Assembly: GCF_003122325.1 (NCBI RefSeq)
Contig: NZ_QFBC01000003.1
Coordinates: forward strand, 186,001 to 250,000
From: Rhizobium album
Lineage (GTDB): Bacteria > Pseudomonadota > Alphaproteobacteria > Rhizobiales > Rhizobiaceae
Direction of reading: 5' to 3'
Length of the DNA stretch: 64,000 nt
This document shows, one piece after another, positions 33,670-46,200 of the stretch. The notes beneath the pieces are model-generated. The model was not told the DNA's origin, ran no database searches, and saw only the letters and a list, made by a program, of their open reading frames with translations. The position numbers and the translations under genes are program-made. The first letter of the stretch is position 1; the number at the start of each line of letters is the position of its first letter.

Positions 33670-34635
33670 TCATTCGGCTGCCTGCTGCAGCGGCATTGCC
33701 TCATCCGCCATCATCGCCACGAAGTCCTGGCGGCTGGGGCAACGTGACAGCCGGCTCGAAAAGGCCTCCAGCATCCAGGCAACGGCCGGCCCCGGCGGGT
33801 TCGAATGTTTGCGGATCGCGTAGAGCGGATATTCCCCCTGCTCGTAGGCATCGAGTTGCAGCTGCACCAGCCTGCCCTCGGAAAGATCTTGCCGCACCAG
33901 CGAGGCCGGAATGCCGCCCCAGCCCAGCCCGCCGCGCACCAGGTCGAGCTTTGTCGCCATGTCGCTGACCCGCCATGTCTTGTAGGACAGCACATTGAAA
34001 TCGCGTCCCTGGGTGCGGCCGGAAGCATCCGTCACGACAAGTTGCACCTCTTCGCGCACATCCGCCACCGTCAACGGCCGCGTGATGCGGGCCAGCGGGT
34101 GGTCCGCGCTCGCCACCGGCAGCATGAAGGAATGGCCGATCTTTTCCGCCAGCAGCGCATCGTCGTGCTGCAACAGCGCACCGCCGATGCCGATGGATGC
34201 CTGGTCGCTCAGAACCATGTCCATCACCGCGCCGAGCTCGCCGACGTTGAGCCTGAGGCCGACCGAGGGAAACATCTCGCGAAATTCACGCAGCACATCG
34301 ACCACCGCATGCGTCGGCACCATGACGCTGATGGCGACGCTTACCTCCGCCTCCAGCCCCTGCTTCAGGCTTTTCGCCCGCGCCCGCATCACCTGCAGAT
34401 CGGCGACGATTCGCCTCGCATCGGACAGCATCGCCTTGCCGGCCTCCGTAAGCTTCGGCTGGCGCGCGCCGCTGCGTTCGAACAGCGCCACGTCCAGCTG
34501 CGTCTCGAGATTGCCGATCGTATAGCTGATGACCGATTGCGCCCGGTTGAGCTGCCGCGAAGCGGCAGAAAAACTGCCGGTATCGGCAACGGCGAGAAAC
34601 ACCTGCAACTGGTCGAGCGTCGGGTTCGCTTCCAT
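33670..34635 (-). CDS. LysR family transcriptional regulator
   Basis: 321 aa. N-terminal HTH in LDQLQVFLAVADTGSFSAAS, RQLNRAQSVISYTIGNLETQ and LDVALFERSGARQPKLTEAG, followed by a substrate-binding regulatory domain (EAEVSVAISVMVPTHAVVDV onward). It is divergent from azoR with a 137-nt gap that holds a good T-N11-A type palindrome, so it probably regulates azoR and itself. The inducer is unknown; quinones or azo/nitro compounds are a guess based on azoR. Confidence 0.92.
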   Translation of the reverse strand: MEANPTLDQLQVFLAVADTGSFSAASRQLNRAQSVISYTIGNLETQLDVALFERSGARQPKLTEAGKAMLSDARRIVADLQVMRARAKSLKQGLEAEVSVAISVMVPTHAVVDVLREFREMFPSVGLRLNVGELGAVMDMVLSDQASIGIGGALLQHDDALLAEKIGHSFMLPVASADHPLARITRPLTVADVREEVQLVVTDASGRTQGRDFNVLSYKTWRVSDMATKLDLVRGGLGWGGIPASLVRQDLSEGRLVQLQLDAYEQGEYPLYAIRKHSNPPGPAVAWMLEAFSSRLSRCPSRQDFVAMMADEAMPLQQAAE

Positions 34636-34651
34636 GAATTATCCAAAACCT

Positions 34652-34675
34652 CGATAATAAACTTCGATATTATCG
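34652..34675. promoter_or_regulatory. LysR-type operator between the regulator and azoR
   Basis: CGATAAT (34652-34658) and ATTATCG (34669-34675) form a perfect 7-bp inverted repeat with a 10-nt spacer in AT-rich DNA, matching the LysR box form. It lies 17 nt before the regulator start and about 100 nt before azoR. Confidence 0.65.
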
Positions 34676-34772
34676 CGGTTTTTTCGATGGAAATCCACTC
34701 CTATCTTTGTTTCCGAAGACGCGGTTCCCTGCCCGCGCCGCCTCCAGAACCAAAGATATTCAAGGAAAGACC

Positions 34773-35390
34773 ATGTCGAACATCCTCCTCGTGACGTCCA
34801 GCCCGCGCGGCGCCGATTCGCTGTCGAACAAGCTGGCCACCGATCTCGCCGGCAAGCTGAGCACCCAGGCAGGTTCCAAGTCCATCGTCCACCGCGACCT
34901 CGTCAGCCAGCCGCTGCCGCATATCGACGGCGTCTTCGCCGCCGCCATCCGCAAGCCGGCCGACCAGCGCAACGCCGAAGAAGCCAAGGCTGCCGCCGTT
35001 TCCGACGAACTGGTTGCCGAACTGCTCGCCGCCGATACGCTGGTCATCGGCACCGGCCTGATCAACTTCAACATCTATTCGTCGCTGAAGGCCTGGATCG
35101 ACCATATCGCCCGCGCCGGCCTGACCTTCACCTACACCGAAAACGGCCCGGTGGGCCTTGCCACCGGCAAGAAGGCCTATCTCGTGCTTGCATCCGGCGG
35201 CGTCTATTCCGATGGCCCCGCTGCGGCGATGAACCACGCCGTGCCTTACCTGAAGACCGTTCTCGGCTTCATCGGCATCACCGATGTCGAAGTCGTGTAT
35301 GTCGAAGGCCTCGCCTACGGCCCGGAAGCTGCCGAGAAGGCAATTGCCGCGGCGCAGACCCGCGCCAAGGAACTGGCGCTCGCCGCCTGA
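34773..35390 (+). CDS. azoR: FMN-dependent NADH:quinone/azo oxidoreductase
   Basis: 205 aa. Flavodoxin-like AzoR family; reduces quinones by two electrons and cleaves azo bonds. The FMN phosphate loop is in ILLVTSSPRGADSLSNKLAT, NFNIYSSLKAWIDHIARAGL holds the isoalloxazine contact, and LVLASGGVYSDGPAAAMNHA is characteristic. ATG 34773 follows AAGGAAAGACC; the extension to 34707 would cover the promoter. Likely controlled by the divergent LysR protein. Confidence 0.92.
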   Translation: MSNILLVTSSPRGADSLSNKLATDLAGKLSTQAGSKSIVHRDLVSQPLPHIDGVFAAAIRKPADQRNAEEAKAAAVSDELVAELLAADTLVIGTGLINFNIYSSLKAWIDHIARAGLTFTYTENGPVGLATGKKAYLVLASGGVYSDGPAAAMNHAVPYLKTVLGFIGITDVEVVYVEGLAYGPEAAEKAIAAAQTRAKELALAA

Positions 35391-35491
35391 TCGGCAAGAC
35401 AAGATTTGCGAAATCAGAACGGTCGGCATTTGCCGGCCGTTTGCATAGGGAGCTAAACATCGTCCGGGCCGCCTGAACGGCGCTGCCGGGA

Positions 35492-35812
35492 TCAGACCTG
35501 CCGGCTCTTCTCGCCATCGGCGAACAGGCCGGCGCCGTTCTGGTCGATGATCTGCCGCGCCTTGCGCACGGTGAATTCCACCGCATCGTCCGAAGTCGAA
35601 AACACGTCGGCGCGGACGAAGGTCCGAACCAGCGTTTCGCCGTTCACCTGCTTTTCGATCCGGCCGGCCAGGCGGAACTGCGAACCCTCGCGCTGCGGCG
35701 TCGGATGGATCGTGCAATCGCCATGCGTCTGGGCTTCGGCACTGACGGCGGAAGATTGTTCGGCCTTGGGGCCACCGGAAAACAGGGAAAAAATATTCGA
35801 CAGGATAGACAT
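35492..35812 (-). CDS. HlyU family protein
   Basis: 106 aa. The pattern MSILSNIFSLFSGGPKAEQS, CTIHPTPQREGSQFRLAGRI, RTFVRADVFSTSDDAVEFTV and KARQIIDQNGAGLFADG matches the HlyU family of Pfam, named after a presumed activator of haemolysin genes in Vibrio. Alphaproteobacterial members are widespread and their role is not known; this fold is not the ArsR-type HlyU of V. cholerae. It lies 55 nt downstream of ilvA on the same strand and may share its transcript. Confidence 0.72.
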   Translation of the reverse strand: MSILSNIFSLFSGGPKAEQSSAVSAEAQTHGDCTIHPTPQREGSQFRLAGRIEKQVNGETLVRTFVRADVFSTSDDAVEFTVRKARQIIDQNGAGLFADGEKSRQV

Positions 35813-35867
35813 GCTTTTCTCCTAACACATTCTTTCCGCCCCCAAAAGGGCGTGACCGCGGGCCTGT

Positions 35868-37118
35868 TCAGATGATCAGGTTGGAGAGGATCTCGTTTTC
35901 GGTGATGTCTTCATAACCCATGCCGGCATTTTCGAACCGTTCGACCAGTTCGGCGAAATTGCCGGAATTTCTGGTTTCGATGCCGATGAGGATGGAGCCG
36001 AAGTTGCGCGCCGACTTCTTGAGATATTCAAACCGGGCGATATCGTCCTCGGGACCGAGCAGATTGAGGAAATCACGCAGCGCGCCGGGACGCTGTGCCA
36101 GCCGCAGGATGAAATATTTCTTCAGCCCGGCATAACGCATGGCGCGCTCCTTGACGTCAGGCAGCCGCTCGAAATCGAAATTGCCGCCGGAAACCACGGC
36201 CACGACACGCTTGCCGGCCAGCCGTTTCCTGCCTATGGTTTCCAGCGCCGTGATCGACAGGGCGCCCGCCGGTTCCAGCACCACGCCTTCGACGTTCAGC
36301 ATTTCGGTGATCGTCACGCAGATGGCGTTTTCCGACAGCAGCAGCACCTGCTCCGGCGCAAACCCCTTGAGTGCCGCAAAATTGAGATCGCCGATGCGCG
36401 CCACCGCCGCGCCATCGACAAAATTGTCGACCTTGGCCAGCGGCACCACCTCGCCCGCCTCCAGGCTGCGCCGCAGGCTCGGCGCGCCGGCAGGCTCGGC
36501 AAAGACGAACCCCTCGGGCGAAACCACATCCCTGAGGTAACCCGTCACCCCCGCCGACAGGCCGCCGCCGCCGACAGGCATGATCACCATGTCCGGCGTC
36601 GCCCCTTCCGGCAGCTGCTCGACGATTTCAGCCGCCACCGTCGCCTGCCCCTCGATGATATCGGGGTGGTCGAAGGGCGGCACCATGACGCCGTCGATCT
36701 TCTCCACATGCCGCCTTGCCGCGGCATAGCATTGGTCGAAGAAGTCGCCGAACAACCGGATGGTGATATATTCGCCGCCGAAGGCCCGGGTCTTGTCGAT
36801 CTTCTGCTGCGGCGTCGTCACCGGCATGAAGACCACGCCATGCACCTGGAAATGCCGGCAGACATAAGCAAAACCCTGCGCATGGTTACCGGCCGACGCG
36901 CAGACGAAGACCTTTTCGGTGCCGCCGCCGGCGATCACTTTGCGGAAAAAATTGAAGGCGCCGCGGATCTTGTAGGAGCGCACCGGCGAAAGGTCTTCCC
37001 GTTTCAGCCAGATCTCCGCACCGTAGCGGGCACTGAGGTAATCGTTGAGCTGGAGGGGCGTCGCGGGGAAAAGGCCGCGCATCGCCTCGGCGGCGTTGTT
37101 GATCTCGGCTTTGGTCAT
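35868..37118 (-). CDS. ilvA: Threonine ammonia-lyase (threonine dehydratase)
   Basis: 416 aa. PLP enzyme that converts threonine to 2-oxobutanoate, the first step toward isoleucine. The PLP lysine is in LSPVRSYKIRGAFNFFRKVI (about residues 43-62), the phosphate-binding glycine loop is VIMPVGGGGLSAGVTGYLRD, and CASAGNHAQGFAY is conserved. The C-terminal 85 residues (KYFILRLAQRPGALRDFLNL) form a single ACT-like regulatory domain, as in the shorter Corynebacterium-type IlvA, so isoleucine feedback is likely. Confidence 0.93.
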   Translation of the reverse strand: MTKAEINNAAEAMRGLFPATPLQLNDYLSARYGAEIWLKREDLSPVRSYKIRGAFNFFRKVIAGGGTEKVFVCASAGNHAQGFAYVCRHFQVHGVVFMPVTTPQQKIDKTRAFGGEYITIRLFGDFFDQCYAAARRHVEKIDGVMVPPFDHPDIIEGQATVAAEIVEQLPEGATPDMVIMPVGGGGLSAGVTGYLRDVVSPEGFVFAEPAGAPSLRRSLEAGEVVPLAKVDNFVDGAAVARIGDLNFAALKGFAPEQVLLLSENAICVTITEMLNVEGVVLEPAGALSITALETIGRKRLAGKRVVAVVSGGNFDFERLPDVKERAMRYAGLKKYFILRLAQRPGALRDFLNLLGPEDDIARFEYLKKSARNFGSILIGIETRNSGNFAELVERFENAGMGYEDITENEILSNLII

Positions 37119-37223
37119 GGAAAAAGCGTCCGTTGCGTTCCAATTTGACCCCCGCTATGGCATAAGCGGACTGCGGATACAAAGAAACTTTTTTCGCCTC
37201 GCGGCTATCATGGTGGGCCTTCC

Positions 37224-38678
37224 TTGAACGTCAATCTTTTTCGTTCTGCCGTCCATGTTGCGGCGATCTGCGGCCTCTACCTGTCCACTGCCATGGTCAT
37301 TCCGGCGTTGATCGACCTGCATTTCGGGCATCGCGACTGGACCGTCTTCGTTTTCTCCGGGTTGATGACCGGCGGCCTGTCCCTCGGCGCGGCCCTGGCG
37401 ACCTCGGGCTCGCCGCCGCCGTTCAACAAGCGTTTCGGCTTTATCCTCGTCAACATCCTCTGGTTGTCCTTCTCGCTGATCGGCGCCCTGCCGATATATT
37501 TGTCCAGCCTCAACCTCAGCTTCGCCCAGGCGCTGTTCGAAGCCGTTTCGGCAATCACCACCACCGGCGGCACCGTCATCACCGGGCTGGACAGGGCGCC
37601 GCCCGGCATTCTCTTGTGGCGTTCCATGCTCTGCTGGTTCGGCGGCATCGGGATCGTCGCGCTGGGGCTGTTCATCCTGCCGTTCCTGCATGTCGGCGGC
37701 ATCGCCTTCTTCAAGATGGAATCCTCCGATACCAACGACCGGCCCTTCGCGAAGCTCGGCAGTTTCATCCGCGCCTTCATCGCCATCTACATCCTGCTGA
37801 CTGTCGTCTGCACCGTCGCCTACGACCTTGCCGGCATGACGCATTTCGATGCGCTGAACCATGCGATGTCGACGGTGGCGACCGCCGGTTTTTCCACCCA
37901 CGATGCCTCCTTCGCCTATTTCGACAGCACGGCGATGCTGTGGATATCGAGCATTTTCCTGACGCTGTGCAGCTTGCCGTTCTCGGTGCTGATCCTGTTT
38001 GCGGTGCGCGGCCGGCTGGATACGCTGCGCGATCCGCAGATCATCGTCTTCCTCGGTTATCTCACGGCCTTTTCGCTGGCGGTCGCGGCCTATCACCATG
38101 TCCGCAACGCCGTTCCTTTTGGCGACGCCCTGACGCATGCGGTCTTCAACATGGCCTCGATCCTTTCGACCGGCGGCTTTGCCAGCGAAGATTATACGCT
38201 ATGGGGACCTTTCGTCGTCGTTATCGCCTTTTTCGCCACCTTCATCGGCGGCTGCTCCGGCTCGACCGCCGGCGGTATCAAGGCTTACCGGCTGATCATC
38301 CTGTTCAACATGTTCCGTACCGGCCTGCGCCGGCTGATCTATCCCAACGGCGTCTTTTCCATCCGTTACGGCAACATCATCGTCGACGACGACATGCAGC
38401 GCGCCGTGATGCTGTATCTGGTCGCCTTTCTCGCCTTGTGGGTGGCCGGGAGCCTGGTGCTCGCCGCCCTTGGCTATGACGTGGTGACGTCGATATCGGC
38501 GGTGGCCACATCGCTTGCCAATGTCGGCCCCGGAATCGGCCCCACCATCGGACCTGCCGGCAATTTCTCGACGTTGAGCGCCCCGGCGCTGCACATGCTG
38601 TCGCTGTTGATGCTGCTCGGCCGCGTCGAAATTCTCACCGTGCTGGTGCTGGCGATGCCGACCTTCTGGCGCAACTGA
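37224..38678 (+). CDS. trkH: Trk-type potassium uptake protein TrkH
   Basis: 484 aa. Membrane subunit of the Trk potassium uptake system. The four pore loops are visible: FEAVSAITTTGGTVITGLDR, MSTVATAGFSTHDASFAYFD, FNMASILSTGGFASEDYTLW and TSISAVATSLANVGPGIGP. FIGGCSGSTAGGIKAYRLII is also diagnostic. The start appears to be TTG at 37224 (product M-NVNLFRSAVHVAAI), since the nearest upstream ATG (37210) is out of frame and closed after five codons; the next in-frame ATG would remove part of helix 1. The NAD-binding partner TrkA is not in the window. Confidence 0.9.
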   Translation: MNVNLFRSAVHVAAICGLYLSTAMVIPALIDLHFGHRDWTVFVFSGLMTGGLSLGAALATSGSPPPFNKRFGFILVNILWLSFSLIGALPIYLSSLNLSFAQALFEAVSAITTTGGTVITGLDRAPPGILLWRSMLCWFGGIGIVALGLFILPFLHVGGIAFFKMESSDTNDRPFAKLGSFIRAFIAIYILLTVVCTVAYDLAGMTHFDALNHAMSTVATAGFSTHDASFAYFDSTAMLWISSIFLTLCSLPFSVLILFAVRGRLDTLRDPQIIVFLGYLTAFSLAVAAYHHVRNAVPFGDALTHAVFNMASILSTGGFASEDYTLWGPFVVVIAFFATFIGGCSGSTAGGIKAYRLIILFNMFRTGLRRLIYPNGVFSIRYGNIIVDDDMQRAVMLYLVAFLALWVAGSLVLAALGYDVVTSISAVATSLANVGPGIGPTIGPAGNFSTLSAPALHMLSLLMLLGRVEILTVLVLAMPTFWRN

Positions 38679-38796
38679 GGCGGCTGCCATGTTTTTGCCC
38701 GAAGTGGCGGAAATATCGGTGATCGCAATCACTTGACAGCGCATGCCAATCTTCCAGACTGGCGCCGTTGCCAAAGCTCGAGCGGAAAGGTTACCG

Positions 38797-39396
38797 ATGA
38801 TTCGTCCTGCGCGGAAAGGCCTGCAAGCAGCCTTTGTCCTTCTGAGTGCCATGGGCTGTCTGACCGCGATGCCGGCGGCGGCGGGGCCGCTTCTCGACGC
38901 GGCGACGAAAGCGGAAGAAAAAGCCCAGAGCGGCGACCAGATCGGCGCCTACGACATCATGCGCACCGCGCTCGGCGATTTTGCCGCGACCCTGCCGCTG
39001 ACCATCGGCAAGGGTGTCTTCGTCGCCGACGTGCCGACCGCCTACGGCATCTACACGCCCCGCGCGGACTCGACCTTCAAACCCGGCGAAAAGCTGATTA
39101 CCTATGTGGAGCCGATCGGCCTCACCTGGAAACCCGCCGACGGCGGCAAGATGCAGACCAATTTCACCGTCGATTTCGAACTGATGGATGCCAAGGGCGA
39201 AGTGCTTGCCGGCCAGAAGACATTCGGCAACTTCTCCTTCATCGGCTATGTGCGCAACCAGGAAATCTTCACCCATCTGACGCTCGACATTTCCGGCGCA
39301 GCCCCTGGCGACTACGTGCTACGCTACACGCTGAACGACACCGGCAGCAACCGCAACGTCAAGATCGACCAGCCGTTCAAGATCGCACAGAAATAG
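38797..39396 (+). CDS. Exported protein of unknown function
   Basis: 199 aa from ATG 38797, preceded by GGAAAGG. Signal peptide KGLQAAFVLLSAMGCLTAMP, cleavage near AAA-GPLL. A helical start (ATKAEEKAQSGDQIGAYDIM) is followed by a beta-rich domain (GIYTPRADSTFKPGEKLITY, TNFTVDFELMDAKGEVLAGQ, GDYVLRYTLNDTGSNRNVKI) of immunoglobulin-like appearance. No named family is recognised. Probably periplasmic. It is separated from trkH by about 120 nt and likely has its own promoter. Confidence 0.7.
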   Translation: MIRPARKGLQAAFVLLSAMGCLTAMPAAAGPLLDAATKAEEKAQSGDQIGAYDIMRTALGDFAATLPLTIGKGVFVADVPTAYGIYTPRADSTFKPGEKLITYVEPIGLTWKPADGGKMQTNFTVDFELMDAKGEVLAGQKTFGNFSFIGYVRNQEIFTHLTLDISGAAPGDYVLRYTLNDTGSNRNVKIDQPFKIAQK

Positions 39397-39445
39397 GCAG
39401 CGACAGCCGACCCCATTGCGCGGGTCGGCCGTTCTGCCCGAGGGA

Positions 39446-39679
39446 TCAGAAGCAAAGATCGAAGACCGAGCCGCCGTCATCCGATGCCGTCGGCAGCCGG
39501 CCTGACGCTGCGTCGATATCGATAGGGTAAAACTCGCGGATGGCGGAGAGCGGCAGATGCTCACGCACACCGTTTCGCATCACGACCAGGCCACCGTCTT
39601 CGCAGCCAAGCGTTTCGACCACGAACGTCCGCATGCTGCCGCCTGCATCGACGACGCCAAGCGCATATCTTCCTGCCAT
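39446..39679 (-). CDS. Small hypothetical protein
   Basis: 77 aa. GRYALGVVDAGGSMRTFVVE and LGCEDGGLVVMRNGVREHLP followed by LSAIREFYPIDID look like a compact beta-rich domain rather than a chance frame, and a GGGTGGGGGC stretch stands just before the ATG. No family is recognised. It converges with the exported-protein gene at 38797-39396. Coding status is probable but not certain. Confidence 0.5.
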   Translation of the reverse strand: MAGRYALGVVDAGGSMRTFVVETLGCEDGGLVVMRNGVREHLPLSAIREFYPIDIDAASGRLPTASDDGGSVFDLCF

Positions 39680-39782
39680 GCCCCCACCCTCGAAACATCA
39701 AAGACCCTTGCGCGGCCGATGGCCTGTAACCGGGCCGCACGCATGGTGTATCTCGCAACCAGCATCGTTAATATAGCGTGAA

Positions 39783-39820
39783 CAAAAGACCGGTTGGCGC
39801 CCTGACAAGGCGCCAACCGG
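39783..39820 (-). terminator. Second minus-strand terminator hairpin downstream of alaS
   Basis: A perfect 12-bp stem, CCGGTTGGCGCC (39790-39801) with GGCGCCAACCGG (39809-39820), is followed on the minus strand by tcttttgtt. It is 150 nt beyond the alaS terminator, so it may end a separate small transcript. Confidence 0.6.
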
Positions 39821-39931
39821 CCTCTGCATCTCATCCCTGCCGGCTGGCGACAAAGCTGGCCGCGATCTTTCAGCTTCGCTCTTTGTCTTCGCAAAACCGC
39901 CCCGCACTTTTTTAGCGGCTTGAGCGCATAA

Positions 39932-39963
39932 GAAAAGCCGGAAGAGGAAGGCCCTCATCCGGC
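39932..39963 (-). terminator. Rho-independent terminator of alaS
   Basis: On the minus strand GCCGGA-t-GAGG pairs with CCTC-t-TCCGGC (39937-39963), with one internal mismatch, followed by TTTTC. It is 67 nt after the alaS stop. Confidence 0.65.
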
Positions 39964-40029
39964 ATAATCTGTGCAGCAATCACAGGCCGGAAGCGGACGT
40001 GACGCCGCCTCCCACCTTGCCAAATCCCG

Positions 40030-42690
<2,661 letters not shown>

Positions 42691-42781
42691 AGCACGCCCT
42701 TCATTGCTGCCGGAAAGCCGGCAAAATACCAAAATCAACGGCTTTTATCGTCCGCACCTGCCACTGTCCAGCACAAGCAGG

Positions 42782-42818
42782 AAAAACCGGCCGCACATCT
42801 TGCGAAATGTGCGGCCGG
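42782..42818 (-). terminator. Rho-independent terminator of recA
   Basis: A perfect 12-bp stem, CCGGCCGCACAT (42787-42798) with ATGTGCGGCCGG (42807-42818), is followed on the minus strand by five Ts. Confidence 0.9.
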
Positions 42819-42855
42819 CGGCAGGAAACAGATATTTGGGTCTATATCGGACCGA

Positions 42856-43941
<1,086 letters not shown>

Positions 43942-44000
43942 CGGGTCCACCTTTAGGTTATTGAAGCCGTTGAGGCAACGAAGCTGCTGATGCGGATTTT

Positions 44001-44026
44001 GTACCTCATTTGTTCTTGTTTTGCAA
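44001..44026 (-). promoter_or_regulatory. LexA (SOS) operator of recA
   Basis: Contains TTG-N11-CAA at 44010-44026, the operator form described for Rhizobium recA, overlapping the direct-repeat-like GTAC-N7-GTTC at 44001-44015 that resembles the alphaproteobacterial LexA box GTTC-N7-GTTC. One base differs in the first half. Confidence 0.7.
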
Positions 44027-44185
44027 CGCCCATTCAACTCCCTGATTCAAAAAACGAAATGAGCGCGTGTTCTTTTTTTGTTTTCGCCTTGGATAACAGA
44101 TACTTGGACACGGGTGTCTTTCTCCTCGCATCCGGCGGAACGCGGCGAATCGGGTGTCATCGGGCGAACGTTCCGGGGAAGCGCC

Positions 44186-45127
44186 ATGCATAAGATTCTC
44201 GTCCTCGGCGGCGCACATATCGATCGGCGGGGCCGCATCGACGGCGAGACGGCGCACGGCGCCAGCAATCCGGGCCGCTGGTTCGTGGAAGCCGGCGGCG
44301 GCGGCTTCAACGCCGCCCGCAACCTGGCGCGGCTCGGCCTGACCGTCCGGATGATTTCGCCGCGCGGCGGCGACGCCGACGGTGAGAGCGTCGCCGCGGC
44401 AGCGCTGGCGGCCGGCGTCGACGATCGCCCCTTCATTTTCCTCGACCGGAAGACACCGAGTTATACCGCCATCCTGGAACGGGACGGCAATCTGGTGATC
44501 GCGCTTGCCGATATGGAGCTCTACCGGCTGTTTTCGCCGCGCCGGCTTGCCGTCCGCGCGGTGCGCGACGCCATGGCGGAGGCCGACCTGTTGCTCTGCG
44601 ACGCCAACCTGCCGCAGGAAACGATCGCGGCGCTTGCGGCAAGGGCGCGGCATCTCGGCAAGCGTGTCGCCGCAATCGCCATTTCGCCGGCCAAGGTGCC
44701 GCGTTACCGCGACAGCCTCGATGACATCGATTTCCTGTTCATGAACGAGGCGGAAGCGCAGGCGCTTATCGGCCAGCGTCCCGAAACCGCCGAGGGATGG
44801 CCGGCGCTGCTGCGCCAGGCCGGGCTTTCCGGCGGCGTCGTGACCCGTGGCCGCGAGGCGGCGATCGGTTTTGCGGGGGATCGGTCCGTCTCGCTGCTGC
44901 CGCCGACGATCGACACGATCGCCGATGTGACGGGTGCCGGGGATTCGCTGGCGGCCGGCGTGCTTTACGGCGTGATGCGCGGCCTGGCTTTCGAGGAGGC
45001 GATGCGGCTCGGTGCCGCCGCAGCAGTGATCACCGTGCAGTCGCCGCTGGCCACGGCCGAAAATCTCTCCGCAGACGTGCTCCGCGACATGCTGGCCCTT
45101 GTGCCGGCGGCGAAAATCCTGTCATGA
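44186..45127 (+). CDS. psuK: PfkB-family kinase, probable pseudouridine kinase
   Basis: 313 aa. PfkB/ribokinase fold: HKILVLGGAHIDRRGRIDGE at the start, the glycine pair in EAGGGGFNAARNLARLGLTV, and the catalytic-base motif ADVTGAGDSLAAGVLYGVMR (Asp at about residue 254) near the end. It is directly upstream of psuG with 34 nt between, so it most likely phosphorylates pseudouridine to pseudouridine 5'-phosphate. The start ATG 44186 has GGGGAA five bases before it; the frame extends to 44078 without support. Confidence 0.85.
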   Translation: MHKILVLGGAHIDRRGRIDGETAHGASNPGRWFVEAGGGGFNAARNLARLGLTVRMISPRGGDADGESVAAAALAAGVDDRPFIFLDRKTPSYTAILERDGNLVIALADMELYRLFSPRRLAVRAVRDAMAEADLLLCDANLPQETIAALAARARHLGKRVAAIAISPAKVPRYRDSLDDIDFLFMNEAEAQALIGQRPETAEGWPALLRQAGLSGGVVTRGREAAIGFAGDRSVSLLPPTIDTIADVTGAGDSLAAGVLYGVMRGLAFEEAMRLGAAAAVITVQSPLATAENLSADVLRDMLALVPAAKILS

Positions 45128-45161
45128 CAGCCATAAATACCAGACAAATGGAGGTGTCCCG

Positions 45162-46088
45162 ATGACCAAAGCCCTCTCCCCCTCGCTGCCGATCGCCTAT
45201 TCGAAGGAAGTTGCCGCCGCCAGGCAGCGCGGCGCGCCGATCGTCGCGCTCGAATCGACCATCATCACCCACGGCATGCCCTATCCCGGCAACATCGACA
45301 TGGCCAACAGCGTCGAGGCGATCATTCGCGCCCAGAGCGCCGTGCCGGCGACCATCGCCGTGCTGCGCGGCACGCTGCATGTCGGTCTCGAGGCGGAAGA
45401 GCTGGAGCAACTGGCGCAGACGACAGACGCGCTCAAGGTGTCCCGCGCCGACATCGCCTTCGCCATCGCCGAACGCCGCACCGGTGCCACCACCGTTGCC
45501 GCGACGATGATCGCCGCAGCCCTCGCCGGCATCCGCGTCTTCGCCACCGGCGGCATCGGTGGCGTGCATCGCGGCGCCGAGGAGAGTTTCGATATTTCCG
45601 CCGATCTGGAAGAACTGGCCCGCACCCCGGTCATCGTCGTCTGCGCCGGCGCCAAGGCCATCCTCGATATCCCAAAAACCCTGGAGGTGCTGGAAACGCG
45701 CGGCGTGCCGGTCGTTACCTACGGTTCGAAGGATTTCCCGGCCTTCTGGTCGCGCGTTTCCGGCCTCGAAAGCCCGCTGATGCTCAGCAGCCCGGCGGCG
45801 ATCGCCAATTTCCAGGCGGTGCGCGAGCAGATGGGCATCGATGGCGGCATGCTGATCGCCAATCCGGTGCCGGAAGCAGACGAGATCCCCAGGGACGAGA
45901 TGGAAGTGTTCATCGCCCGCGCCCTGGAGAATGCGGAGAAGGACGACATTTCCGGCAAAGCCGTGACGCCCTACCTGCTCGCCGACATCTTCAAGCTCAC
46001 CCAGGGCCGCAGCCTGAAGACCAATATCGCGCTTGTCGAGAACAATGCGCGGCTTGCGGCGGAGATCGCCGTGTCGCTGGCGGTTTGA
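45162..46088 (+). CDS. psuG: Pseudouridine-5'-phosphate glycosidase
   Basis: 308 aa. Cleaves the C-glycosidic bond of pseudouridine 5'-phosphate to uracil and ribose 5-phosphate. The family hallmarks are PIVALESTIITHGMPYPGNI (about residues 27-46), VSRADIAFAIAERRTGATTV, FATGGIGGVHRGAEESFDIS and SPLMLSSPAAIANFQAVREQ. Length matches. GGAG eight bases before ATG 45162. With the kinase upstream it forms a two-gene pathway for reuse of RNA-derived pseudouridine. Confidence 0.95.
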   Translation: MTKALSPSLPIAYSKEVAAARQRGAPIVALESTIITHGMPYPGNIDMANSVEAIIRAQSAVPATIAVLRGTLHVGLEAEELEQLAQTTDALKVSRADIAFAIAERRTGATTVAATMIAAALAGIRVFATGGIGGVHRGAEESFDISADLEELARTPVIVVCAGAKAILDIPKTLEVLETRGVPVVTYGSKDFPAFWSRVSGLESPLMLSSPAAIANFQAVREQMGIDGGMLIANPVPEADEIPRDEMEVFIARALENAEKDDISGKAVTPYLLADIFKLTQGRSLKTNIALVENNARLAAEIAVSLAV

Positions 46089-46200
46089 ATGAGAGCAATT
46101 CCGGCAAAAGTGCACAGCGGTTTCACGTCCGGAATTGCGCCGGAAAAAACTCACTAAGAGCGGCCGGCTCGTGCTGGCCGCCACCTGTCCGGGGCATGAC

